In this document: piece by piece, positions 42,266-53,421 of the stretch
Layout of the letters: each line of letters begins with the position of its first letter
Numbering within the stretch: position 1 is the first letter of the stretch
NCBI GenBank assembly: GCA_007449985.2
Contig: VIIQ02000179.1
Coordinates: forward strand, 1-64,000
Direction of reading: 5' to 3'
Source: Desmodesmus armatus
Lineage: Eukaryota; Chlorophyta; Chlorophyceae; Sphaeropleales; Scenedesmaceae
Length of the DNA stretch: 64,000 bases
The notes under the pieces: generated by a model
Seen by the model: only the letters and a program-made list of their open reading frames with translations
What the model was told of the DNA's origin: nothing
Database searches by the model: none
Position numbers and translations under genes: made by a program

Positions 42266-45064
42266 GCTGCTACTGCTGCTGCAGTGGGTTGTTGTTGATG
42301 CTGAGGGCAATGCTGCCTCCTTCATCCAGAGCAACTACATGGGCTTCGGGACAGGCATCGTGCCACAGGTGGGGGTGGCTGACAAGGGAAGCGCCCGGGG
42401 GAGGGGGGGGTGTCAGGATGTGAGGGAAGCTGGTGCAGATGCGAGGGAAGTTGGTGCAGTTGTGGTGCAGTCGTGGAAGTGGTGATGCCCCATATGAGGG
42501 TTACTCTGGCTTGCATGAGACAGCAGACGTGTGCTGCACCAACGGTCTCCCCGCTGTGTGCTGTGATGCGTAATGCATGCTGTACACATAGGTGTGACAG
42601 GGGGAGTGAGGCCCCACATATCACCAGGGCATGAAGTGGCTGCAGCTGCAGCAAAGTAGCAAGCAACTTGACAATGCATGCTACATCAGTCTCGTTGTAC
42701 GGTTTCCTGCACTTTTGATGGTGATGCTGTGCTGTGGCGTGTTGTGCCGTGCTGTGTGCGTGCCGCTCCCCAGGGTTGTGGGTTCAGCTTGCAGAACCGC
42801 GGCCACGGCTTCACCCTTCAGCCCGGCCACCCCAACACCCTGGCACCTGGCAAGCGACCCTACCACACAATCATGCCAGGTGTGTGTGTGTGTGGGGGGG
42901 GGGGGGTGTTGGTAAATCCTTGACTGAAGAAATGCTGCTGCTGTGCTTGTCACACAGCATGATATGAAGGTCTTGAAGCAGACGCTTGGGCAGCCTGCCA
43001 CAAAATTGGGCTTGGAGGGCTGCAACTTCGTAGGCAGCATTGTGTCTCTGATGGTGCTGCAAAATGTCAACAGCTGCCCGTCACTGCTGCTGTATGTCCT
43101 GCCTCTGCCGCTGCGGCTGCTGCTGCTGCCATGTAACTGTCACTGCTGTCATGTGTGCAGGGCTGTTGACGGACGCTGATGGTCAGCTGGTTGCTGCATT
43201 TGGCTGCATGGGCGGCTACATGCAGCCACAGGGACACCTGCAGGTGCGGGGGGGGGGGGGACATGCGCTCTATGATGCTGATGCCTCTTTTGAGCGTCAT
43301 TGGCTCCCTACGGGGTGCTCAGGCTTGGCCTGAGCCATGTAACAGTAACAGTAACAGTACAGATGCAGGGCAGGATGATGTTACACACTTCGGGGGGGGG
43401 GGGCGGAAGGGGGGTATATGACAACCAGCAGCCCGTGGCTGGTGGCTCAGGTTGACTCAGCCATCTTGAAGATGCCCAATCCTTCAGGCGCTCCTCAATT
43501 ATGAGGGTGTAGGGTTAATGTTAGGGTTTAGGGTTCAGCCTAGCCCAGCTGTATGCCCGTGATGGCTTCACCATACCCCACCAGCGCATAGTTCTTCTTT
43601 AAGTTGTTTGGCCTGTTTCACACCTAAGCCGGGCTCCCGCTGCAGCTGCTGTTGAACCTGTTGGAGCGGGGTCGCGAGCACTTGAGCCTCAAAAACAGTG
43701 CCCTGCTCACTCCTGCTGTTGGCTTGTATCACAGTGCTGCTGGTCAGCAATCAGAACTGCATGCAGCCTGCAACTGATTGGCCGGCTAGCAGCTGGCCCT
43801 TCCTTCCGTGTTGTGTTTGCTGCAGCTGCTGGTGGACATGTTGAGTGTGTGGGGATGGGGCCCCATAAACTGCCCTGGGCACTCGCATTACACGATTAGA
43901 CAATAAGGCAGTGTTTCATCAAGCAACTGTGTGTGTGAACGACAGGCTGACTAAGTTGACCCTTCCCTTTGCCCTCCTGCCCTGATGCAGCTGCTGGTCC
44001 AGCACTCTGGGAGTGCCTGTTGGAGCAAGGCTGTGATCCACAAATGGCCATATGCACTCTCAATATCATATTGAATGTGGCACATTGTCACAGTGTGGCG
44101 GGCAGCAGTATGCGTCTGTGGCTGAATGGATGAGTAATTAGACCAATTGCGTGTTGCCCTCCCGCTCCATGCTGCAGCTGCTGGTGAACCTGTTGGAGCG
44201 TGGGTGTGACCCTCAGGCTGCGCTGGATGCCCCCCGCTTCTGTGTTGACAGGCTGGACTCATCAGTGGGGCCTGCCAGCGTGGAGGACAGCTACGTGCTG
44301 CTGGTGGGTGGGGCAGGGGGCTGGGGTGCTTTGGGTGCAGCTAGCTGGCAGCAAAGAGTGTGTCACCTGCAACCTGAACGAAATTTCAAAGTTTGTCTTT
44401 GCCATTGTGAGGACAGCTATGCGCTGCTGGTGGGTGGTGCAGAGAGGTTTGGGGGAGGGGTGCTTTATTTGCAGCTAGCTGGCAGCATACTTTGCCACAT
44501 GCAGCTGCATCACAACACGTTGTGTGGCCAGCGTAGAGGACAGCTACGTGCTGCTGGTGGGTGCAGGGGTGTTGAGGTGCAGCCTGTGCAGCATATTACT
44601 TCCACTTCCAGCACAAACCTGTCTCTTGTTTTTTGCCAGTGTGGATGACGGTGTGTAAGACTGCCAGTATACATGTTCTTGCCACAAATCGAGAGCATAC
44701 GAGTCATTTGCCACATCTTCAGTGCCTGCGGGAGTGTCAGTGTTCCATGTTACAACTTCACGCGTCCAGCTCATCCTGTTCTTTCGTGCTGCTGCTGCTG
44801 CTGCTGCTGCTGCTCCTTCTCGTGCTTCTTCTCCTGCTTCTTCTCCTGCTGCTATAGGAGGAGGGCATTCCCCCGGAGGTAGTGCAGCAGCTGGGGGCCA
44901 AGGGTCACAGCACCAGTGTGCTGCGCAGCTATGCCCGCAGCGTGTTTGGCAAGGGCACCATCATAACACGCGACAGGGACAGCAGGGTGCTGTGTGGGGG
45001 GTGTGACCCCCGGGGGATGGATGCGTCATGGCCTGGTGAACTGTGTAGGCAAAGGTTGGCCTAA
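34878..45064 (+). CDS. Gamma-glutamyltransferase (YwrD-type), 14 exons
   Basis: Exons: 34878-34945, 35658-35812, 36559-36624, 37089-37241, 38192-38434, 39084-39210, 39974-40162, 40495-40621, 41906-41983, 42285-42368, 42774-42879, 43161-43243, 44178-44303, 44858-45064. Every junction is GT-AG and in phase; 1812 nt, 603 aa. Landmarks: [85 protein letters not shown] with the predicted catalytic Thr at residue 400 (autoprocessing nucleophile), [53 protein letters not shown] and ALDAPRF. The enzyme removes or transfers the gamma-glutamyl group of glutathione and related peptides. I see no N-terminal signal or membrane anchor, unlike many secreted homologues. Exon 7 carries a poly-Gln/Ser/Gly insertion in a presumed surface loop. 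Exon edges are copied extensively into introns. Confidence 0.95.
35392..35445. repeat. Dispersed repeat, copy C fragment (GGT intron 1)
   Basis: Matches the last third of copies A and B (TTGCTAGCCAGCATGCATG, CTGTCGACACA), again just after poly(C)/(CA)n (35371-35391). Confidence 0.7.
35451..36255 (+). repeat. Edge copies of GGT exon 2 on both sides
   Basis: A 5'-edge copy at 35451-35519 matches the first 70 bases of exon 2 (offset 207) and keeps an AG. Three 3'-edge copies at about 35897-35935, 36067-36109 and 36200-36240 match the last 40 bases (GCACTGGGGGTCACTG...). The second keeps the AG|GT donor. The exon itself (35658-35812) is single. Confidence 0.85.
36832..36870 (+). repeat. Copy of GGT exon 4 5' edge
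   Basis: CCCTGCAG followed by GCAATGGTGCAGCCACAGCA resembles the true acceptor and exon start at 37089, at an offset of about 253 bp in the preceding intron. The AG is kept. Confidence 0.7.
36888..36942. repeat. Three tandem 20-bp units
   Basis: GCATACTTTGGCATGTGCT-like units are repeated three times inside GGT intron 3. Confidence 0.85.
37681..38191 (+). repeat. Two 5'-edge copies of GGT exon 5, each after a (CTG)n tract
   Basis: Exon-like starts at 37681 and 37894 copy about 75 bases of exon 5 ([17 protein letters not shown]); the true exon starts at 38192. All three are preceded by (CTG)n-CACAG. The tract has about 5-6 units before the copies but 31 units (38094-38186) before the real exon. 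Confidence 0.9.
38617..39083 (+). repeat. Two near-complete copies of GGT exon 6
   Basis: Copies at 38617-38719 and 38853-38949 match most of exon 6 (39084-39210), with AG acceptors kept. The first stays in frame over the copied part ([12 protein letters not shown]). Both lack the last part of the exon (EPISTVY) and its donor, so they cannot replace the true exon. Confidence 0.88.
39410..39973 (+). repeat. Five 5'-edge copies of GGT exon 7
   Basis: The acceptor plus GGGTCACACAGTGTGGGA occurs with exon-side starts at 39410, 39506, 39605, 39713 and 39878 before the true exon at 39974 (steps 96, 99, 108, 165, 96). Four copies keep CTGCAG and one reads CTGAAG. Only the last leads into the full exon. 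Confidence 0.93.
40622..41399 (+). repeat. Three 3'-edge copies of GGT exon 8
   Basis: Copies ending at donors after 40909, 41161 and 41399 follow the true exon end at 40621 (steps 288, 252, 238). All end ACAAG|GT. The second copy keeps a readable exon tail ([18 protein letters not shown]); the third is decayed. Confidence 0.92.
43646..44177 (+). repeat. Three 5'-edge copies of GGT exon 13
   Basis: CTGCAG|CTGCTG plus 20-40 exon-like bases occurs with AG ends at 43645, 43825 and 43990 before the true acceptor at 44177 (steps 180, 165, 187). Decay is progressive but the AG is always kept. Confidence 0.85.
44304..44556 (+). repeat. Two 3'-edge copies of GGT exon 13
   Basis: GAGGACAGCTA.GTGCTGCTG|GTGGGTG recurs with donor edges at 44429 and 44556 after the true edge at 44303 (steps 126 and 127). 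The donors are intact. Confidence 0.88.
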
Positions 45065-46534
45065 ATAAAGCCTACAATGCTTGTGGGTGCCGGACAGATG
45101 TGGCACCTCTGTTACTGCATTTTGAGGCTGCCGCCTGTATTGTGGGTTGTGACCATGTTTGGTTGGTGGGTTCTGTCACAACAATTGTGGCAAGTGCTGT
45201 TGTTGTTGGGCAGTCGACTCGTTCGTTGCGGCAATGCACCCAGGCTCCTGCATGGGCCAGGTCGAGTCAGATGTGCTATGCCGATGCTGTTTTTCCCAGC
45301 TTCGAACTGTTGTTTGAAGCGACCAGTAGCTGCAACCCCAAGCAATCATCAGACTGAACCCGCATTTACGCAACAGTTGTGTCACCGTCTGCATTCATCA
45401 TACGAAGATTTGCTTTGCCTGTCAGTAAGCATGAGGTCAAAGAATGGACGTCTATGCCTTGCACGGCCCCCGTCGCCCACAATAGTTTTGGCGCGTTGTG
45501 GACCAGTGTCCAGACAGCATCGTTTCTGGATGCAGTTTGAGTTTGACTGTGTGAAGTTTCAAGTTAACTGCAAAAATAGTTTGCCGATGACCTGGGTGGG
45601 TGTGCTTTTGTGTGACGATGACTAACGCCAGCCGAGCGGACGAAAGTCATCTGCTGCATCTGAATTGGCCGTGACACTGGTCCCTTTACTCCTTCAGAGT
45701 CTACCCAAACGCATGCTAGTATAGCTCGGTTAGCCCTATCCACTCTTATCCATCTCGTGAGATAAGACCTCGTAGCCGGGTCGAGTTGAGAGCACCTTTC
45801 CGGTGCCATTAGCTAACGCAAAGAAGCATGAATACAACACAAAACAACTTCAAGGGGCTGGCAGGCCTGTCCACGGCAGATGCTGGGAATTAGCGCAATA
45901 GATCCTCCCGCCCCTGGAGCCGCGCGCGCAGCATCAGCAGTTCCATCGTCAATTGAGGTGAGAGCCATTTACATTGTGTGTTATCCATGGTTGAGAATCA
46001 TCCCAGACACTTGTGCTTCGTTGGGAGGCATTGTGCTGGTTGTTTTAAAAGCTTGGAGTGCTACAGAGCTGCTGTCAAGGCAGATGCATTGTGTGCTGGG
46101 AACAACAGGACAGAGAGTGCACCCACTGGCATTTACAAATAATAGTTACTGGCTCAGAGTTAGGCCAATCCAGACGAACAGGTATGCCTGCTCCAACAAT
46201 CAGTATATGAAGTAGTAGCTCATCACACCCTCCCCATCTGCACACCTGAGCCCTTGGCCTCCTCCCTCACGCCCTGCCCCTGCCATGCACCCCCTCCAAA
46301 CCCAGCAGGACCCATCAACACCCCACCAGCAGCCAGCCACCACACCCTGGCTGGGAATTTCAGCCAAACAGCAGCAGTCAGGGCTGCTGCTGCTTCTATC
46401 TTCCATCCTTCAGCCCCACAAGAGCACCTCACCCTCACCACAGGACACCACAGCTGCCCAGCACACACTAGCCAGAACGGAGGTAGCACAGCACCTCCCC
46501 ATCCCTGCTCGGTTTGCCCAACTCCCCAGCTGCA
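45065..46534. other. Intergenic stretch between GGT and the AT-hook gene
   Basis: No supportable gene. AATAAAG immediately follows the GGT stop. The frame 46254-46664 overlaps the next gene in another frame and is not supported. The last few hundred bases should hold the next gene's promoter and 5' UTR. Confidence 0.4.
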
Positions 46535-46569
46535 ATGGCAGACCCAGCCACAAGCCTCCCATGCCCCAA

Positions 46570-46611
<42 letters not shown>

Positions 46612-47866
46612 GGACTCTATCAGCCCCCTGGCCCTCAGCCACAGTGGCCGTTTGGACCTGCTAGGCCCCTCCCTGGCCCTGAGCAACAGTGGGGACTGCC
46701 CCCTGGGCTTGGACCCCTCCCTTGCTGACTACAGCTCTGGCGAGCTTGCAGACATGTTGCAGGGCTTCTGTGAGGGGCAGAGCCAGCCTGACAGCCCCCC
46801 AGCAGCAGCAGCAGCAGTAGCAGCAGCAGCAAAAGGAGGTCCACCATCCGCTGAAGGGATCACCATGCAGCCAGCAAAAGCCCCAGTAGCAATGGGTGCA
46901 TCCCCAGACTTTGTTGCAGTTGCTGGGGGTGCCGGCCACTCTGCCTGCATGACAGCAACAGCGTTGGGAGACAGCCCCGGCCACAACAGCAGCAGCAGTA
47001 GCCCCTCAAGGCTCCCCACACCCACAGCAACTGCTGCCACAGGCACTGCTGCCACAGCCGCCGGCAATGCAGCAGCAGCAGCACGAGGGGGTGCTGGTGT
47101 CACTCCACCGTCACTTGAAGACATCTATGACGAGCGAACAGCAGCACTCATGCTGCACCCAGACATCTTGGGCTTTGCTGACCGCTGGGAGTTGCACTCC
47201 ACTGCCCTGGACCCCTCACCCATGGCCCTCACCCTGCCGCACCACCACCACCAGCAGCTGCAGCAGCAGCAGCACCAACAGCAGCAGATGCAGCTGCTGG
47301 ACAGTCCATTCAGCGGCGGTAGTGTGATGCTCAACAATGGTGGCAGCCGTGGTGCCTTCCAAGACCCTTCCAGCAGCAACCACCACCATCACCAGCAGCA
47401 GCAGCAGCAGCAGCAGCAGTACCTCCCCGCCTCAGGCATCCACAGGTCCATGTCCATGCCTGGTTCGGCAGTCACCCACCATACACCCACAGACCTGCTG
47501 CACACACAGGACGCAGGAAGGTACAGCAGCAACCCTGGTGCAGCAGCAGCAGCAGCGGGTGTGTTTGGTGTCAGCTCCTGCAGCATTGCCAGGGCAAGCA
47601 GCTGCCCTAGCGGTCAGCAGCACATGTATGCACCTGATGCTGCTGCTGCTGCTGCTGCTGACGCAAGCTTCCAAATGCAGTACCCTGGCCAGTACATGTC
47701 ACCACCACAGGCAGCAGCAGCAGCAGCAGGAGGGTCGGGCCAGATGAATGGCGGCGGGTTGGGGCTGAGCGGTGCTACTACACACCACACCGTAGCACAG
47801 CACAGCATGCAGGGGCCTTACGCGGACCTTGCTCGGCGCAGCAGCATAACCAGCTCAGCCACCTGC

Positions 47867-47903
<37 letters not shown>

Positions 47904-47984
47904 CTGCTGCTGTCGTTGCAGGGCACATGGGCTTGGAGCTGCCTGCTGCACAGGGGTTGCTCAACTCTGCAGGAGGACCCCAGC

Positions 47985-48024
<40 letters not shown>

Positions 48025-48173
48025 CTCAGCACAGCACGACATGTACCACGAGTCAGGGGTGATGCATCACTTCCACCCCAGCGCTCAAGGAGCAGCAAGC
48101 CTGGCACATGAACTGTCCTTGAATCCTACAGGTGGCCTGCTGCGGTTGCCTGCAGGGTTTGGGCATGCAGACG

Positions 48174-48207
<34 letters not shown>

Positions 48208-49932
48208 CATGGGTCAACACGGTAGCTTCCTGCAGCAGGAGCTGAGCTTGGCGGAGGCAGCAGGGCTGGGAAGCTTGCATCCGCCTGGTCTGGTTACAGG
48301 GCACCAGTCACACCCTCCCCATGCTCGTGCGTCTGGTGGTGGTGTTGGGTTTGTGCAGGACATAGGGCATGGCATGTCTCACGGTGGCACAGCACAGCAC
48401 AGCATGACGTACCACCAGGCGCCAGGAAGCTTCCAGGGGTTCCCCCAGGTGGGCCACCACCACACAGCGCCCTTTGATGTGCACCTGCACCACCACCAGC
48501 AGCACCAGCAGCAGCAGCAGCAGCAGCTCCATCACTATGGCCATTACGACCACTACAACCAGCAGCAGCACCACCAGCAGCAGGTGGTGCGCGAAGGTGC
48601 AGCAGGGGGCCACAGCAGGGAAAGCGCAGCACCATGGCTTGATAGCTTCCCTGCTGTTTCTGCTGCTGCACAACACCGGCAGCTGCCTGCACACACAGCT
48701 GACACCCAATTCAGCAACAGCAGCAGCGGCAATAACACAGCAACAAAGCCTTCAGCAGCAGGGGCAGCAGCAGAGGACGACCCCGCCATGGCCCCCGGCG
48801 TGCAAGCCGCGCTGGTTGCTGCTGCCGATGAAGCAGCGGCCGGGCCGTTCGGGACATACGTCGGCGTCAGCAGCGGGTACGTACTGCCCATCAGCATGCA
48901 GCAAATCCACCCGCTGGTGACGTTCGTTCATCCTCGTCTCGAGCCGCTTTTCGAGGGAGAGCCCGACCTGCTCGAAACGCTCGTCCCGCCCGAGTGTAAG
49001 CGCAAGGTCGGGCGCCCGCGATCGGGCGTCCGGCGCCTCAATGCCGACTGCAAATACTTCGCAAAGGACTGGAGGCGTCGCAAGCTGGGCGAGCAGCTGC
49101 AGCAGAAGGCTCGCAGGGCAAGGGCAGAGGCAGCAGCAGCAGGAGCAGCAGGAGCAGCAGGAGCAGCAGGAGCAGCAGCAGCAGGAAGGGCTGGCCCTGC
49201 TGTGGCTCCTTCACAGCACCAGCAGGACAACGTGGCAGTGTTTGTTGACAGCAGGGATGGTGCCAGTGGTGTGAAGCGCAACAGCAGCAGCAGCAGCTCT
49301 GACAGGGAGGCAAGGCTGGCCAAGCGGCAGCGGGTGAGTGACTGTCATAATGTGCCACAACCATGCCCAACTGTCAGGTCAGCTTACCAAGGCAACATGC
49401 TACTGGCTGTCAATCACTCACAAAGCTGACACTGCATTAGTTTGGACGACCTAGCCAATGCTGTGCAGCAGCAGCACTCCAGCACTGTGCACACAGGTTC
49501 TGTCATGTTGAGCCATCAAAGCATGCTCACTAAGCAACAGCAAGAAGACCCTGACTCAGTGGTGACCGCACAGTGACGCCAGGCAACAGCTGCCTGTGAG
49601 CAAACCTGAATCAATGCCAACGTAACCAACCCTGTCCCTGCTGCTGCTCTCCTTACTGCAAACAGGCCTTGGAGACTGAAGCTGCAGCGCTCTCAGCACC
49701 ACCAGCAGCAGCAGCAGCAGCAGGCCGCACAGATGCCTCAGCAGCAAGGTCAGGCTACCCTGATGGTTTTGCACCTGCTGCTGCCACCCCTGCATCGTTC
49801 CTGGGGCGCATGAAAAGCGACCCAGCACAGCAGCAGCAGCAGCAACAAATGCTGCGGCAGCAGCAGCAGCAGGTCCAGCAGAGGAGTGTGACTAGCAACC
49901 CTTCTTTGCACTCCTCTTTTGCACCCCACCAC

Positions 49933-49964
<32 letters not shown>

Positions 49965-50472
49965 TGCAGCTGCCTTCCAGCACAGCAGCATGTTGGCAAT
50001 GCTGCTGGACCCAGGAGCGCAAACATTCGACAGCACGGACCTCGATGTGGACCTCGACCTCGACCTCGACCTGCTGCCGCTGTCACCCACTGCTGCCACT
50101 GCTCCCACCGCAGCCGCCGCAGCCGCCACTGCTGCCGCCGCCGCGCGTGGCGGCCACCCCAGCTTTGCAGACTTGGTGGATGGCGGTGGCTTTCCCCTTG
50201 GGAAGTTTGAGTTCAGGGTGGGGACGCAGGACGGTGTTGTGGCGAGCGTGCTGCCCAACGGTTTGATCCGTTGGGAGGAGAATGGGGTTGAATACAGCAG
50301 CCCAAGTGCCTTTAGCAGGGCGGTGGTGAGGGTGCGCAACCCCGAGCGCAAGTCAAGTGGGGGTTGGGCGGATATCAAGGTTGGTGGGAGGCCGCTGAAG
50401 GCATGGAGGGATGCGTTCAGGGCTGGGGAGCCTGTGCCGGAAATCCCAGAAGGGTGCAGGGTTGCTGTGTAA
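46535..50472 (+). CDS. Nuclear low-complexity protein with AT-hook and RAMA-like C-terminal domain
   Basis: Two exons, 46535-49333 and 49666-50472 (CGG|GTGAGT; AACAG|GCC), phase 0, about 1200 aa. Most of the first 750 residues are poly-Gln, poly-Ala, His/Gln and Gly/Ser tracts. A conserved-looking block at 48840-49110 reads GTYVGVSSGYVLPISMQQIH, then KRKVGRPRSGVRR (an AT-hook, GRP core) and NADCKYFAKDWRRRKL. The C-terminus (50200-50460) reads LPNGLIRWEENG, SSPSAFSRAVV, GGWADIKVGGRPLKAWRD, which resembles the RAMA fold (G.I.W...SPSAF...GW..I...G..L). That domain is found next to DNA methylases and chromatin proteins. Minor-groove DNA binding and a transcription or chromatin role are inferred. 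I chose ATG 46535; the frame stays open a little upstream without another ATG. Confidence 0.75.
50041..50081 (+). repeat. In-frame acidic dipeptide repeat
   Basis: GACCTC-type 6-bp units give DLDVDLDLDLDL within exon 2 of the AT-hook gene, a possible acidic activation-like patch. Confidence 0.7.
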
Positions 50473-53342
50473 GGGGCAGAAGTGGGGATTGTTTCCAGCC
50501 AAGAATATTGCAGATGTGCACCGCACACGGGCAGTGAGTGACCTGGGAGTGTGATCTCATTTGGTCCAAAAGCATCAGCTGCTGCTACTGCTGCTAACAT
50601 TGCTGATGCGTGTCAATGGTGCGACGTCAGCAGTGTTTGCAGGTGTGTATGTGTGGTCTGGCAGCACAGTTGGGAGACTCGTTGACCCTGCATGTAAACA
50701 GCAGCCTGCCCCATCAGGTGTCGCTATTTGCAGATATATATACTTGCAGCGGTGTAGGTGGGTTTGCATCAAGACAGTCCAGCATGCTGTCTTGTTTTGG
50801 CTGGCTGAGGTTCTCCCAGGCCCTTGAAGTGTTTGGAGGTACCACACCAGCACTTGTCTATGCCTCTCTTTCAGCTCGATCTGTATGCTGTGATGCTGTT
50901 ATGTGACGTGTGGTGTGCACTCAGTGCGCTCTGGTTTTGACAGCGGTCTCTGATCTGGGCACATTACACCAGCTTTATCGTTTGAGAGGGTTTCTCGGCA
51001 CGTCTGTCAGCATTGCCTATGTTGTTTGTTTCACCCCTTGAGACAGCATGCTTCTGCCACCTGCTGGGGTTATAGCTGGTCTGATAGTGATGCCGCGGTT
51101 TTCATCGATTGGTAGCATCTCTTCTGGTGCTCCTGTCGGCCGAGTATTGGGTCTGGGACGTGCTGTATGAGCCATTCTGGTGCTGCTATTGTCAGTGGAG
51201 ACTTCCCAGCTCACTTTGCTAACGCTTGTCATGGCATGGCACCTACTGGGTGTGCACCATCTAGGTGATTGCCTTCAGCCTGGGTTATGGCAGTGTGCTT
51301 GTGGATATCGTGGCCGCAAAGCAGCACTTGCTGTTCGACCGGGTTGCAAGCTGCGAAGGCTTTTGTAAGTCAGCTTTTATGTTGGTGGGTTGAACGGCAG
51401 ATGCCTGTTGACCTGCCAGGACGGCCGTTTGTGGCACCACTGCTGCCGCCTTCCTCTCTAGCTATTTTGCTTGAAGAGCCTGCTTGCTTTTGTTGGTTAG
51501 CAGCAGCGGCTTCCAAAGTGTCCAGCTGGATTATGTCATGGCACTACCAGTGCATGTTGCCAGTGATGCGCTTTGCTGCTTTGTCCCTAGGATTATGTCT
51601 TCGATGCCTGTGTTGCAGTGTGGTGATGGACCTTGGGCATTGTCAGTCTTTGACAGACAGGGTCTCACCTGGGGTAGGGCTTATGCCATGTTCAGCATGT
51701 CGGGCAGGGTTTTGAGTGTTGACAGACAGCTTCTCATCGGCCCTGTGGCCTGTATTTTCACTCCAGCACCCAGCTTTGCATGCTGATCCTTGTTTTACAG
51801 CTGGGGCCTGGGCCTGCCATCTGCAATGAGGTGGTGCGATATCATGCTGCGGCCGATCGGCCCACAGTGTTTGTGTTTTGAACAGCAGCTGATCAGGCCA
51901 TGCTGGTGGCCTAGTGGGAACAGCCGCGGGCTTGAGGTGGCTTGTTTCAGCCAGCATGCCATGTGTGTACTGAGTAAAGAGGTGTGTTTCTGTCCAGCTG
52001 CCAGCACATTCTTTACCTTGTCCATTCTGTGTATCCTTTGCCTTTGTATGTACGTCCTGCGGTCTGATGGACTGTTGGAGGCGCGGTTGATTGTGGTGGT
52101 GTGCATACCAAGCGTGTGACGCGTGACATTCAACAGCGTTCATTTTTGAGGCCATGTGACGAATGTGGGATCTGGGATGCCCAGTGCTGCTGCTGCTGCC
52201 AGCGGTGCATCATGCAGCAGCCAGCTGGGAGTGCTTTATGGCCAATGTGTCCGCTGGCTGGGCTGAGCGAGTGAGTATGACATCCATGACAGCAAGCTTT
52301 GCTTTATTACCGTTGGTTGGTGACTGCTCATTGCCCATGTCGACTGGCAACAGGGTGGGCTGGCTGGCTCACCTTTTATGCTTGATAATGAGGGAGCTGG
52401 GATGAACTGGGAGCCGGGGTGAACAAGTTGAACGCATCCCTGGGAGATGTGTGACCCTTGTGGCGCCTTTGCATTGCACTGGCTCTGACATTGCCCCGCA
52501 GGGCAGTTGTGACGGCCGCAATTCGTACTGCCTTTTGTGAGGCAAGGAGGCAGGTTTTTTTTGAGTGAGGGGCCTTGCAATGACCTCACTACCACGTGGC
52601 ATCATCAGGACATCAGTCTTGGTGTCTGGGTTGAGAGCATGTAAAAGGTGGCTTACACTGATGAGCACGGCTGTCACTGATGATGGCCAGCTGGGTATCA
52701 GCTGTCAGGGGCCTGCAAGACAGTCATCATGGCATGAGAAAGTCTGTCTTGCAGCGTGACAGTGATGGCGCCCGACGGGCAGGATCCAGTGGCAGTGTTG
52801 TGAAATGATCCAGTTAGTCCCAGCCAGTTGCCTTGAGGCTGCCGACCTGCTTTTCGCCCTCAGCTCTGGTCGCCGCATTTTCCCTGGACATCGTGCTTTG
52901 TGAAGCTGCATTTGACATTGACAGTGGCAAGCGGCTTGCGTGTAGATGTTGTGATATTGGACTTTGCCAACGTTGGTGTGCAGCAGCAACATGCCGCCGG
53001 CGTGACTTTGTGTGCCACCTAATGTGCATGGGTGGTTGGTGTGGGGTCTCCTATGTAATGGTGTAATGTGTATGTTGAAGTTGCTGACTGGCCGACCATT
53101 ACTGGGAGGTGTGTCCAATGGATGGCTCACGTGGGCATGGGGTTGAACTGCATCTGTGATTGCCTGGCTCACTTGAGAGTTGTCCAGGCATACACGGGGC
53201 AATCATGGGGCTCTTGAACTGCGGTAAGCTTGCAGACTTTGTTTTTCACTGGCAGTACTATGGCCATGTCCACTCAGTTTGAGATGAGGCAGTGGCCGAC
53301 AAACGAGGCTGCAATGAAATCATTGCCGTGATCACAGGAAGC

Positions 53343-53421
<79 letters not shown>

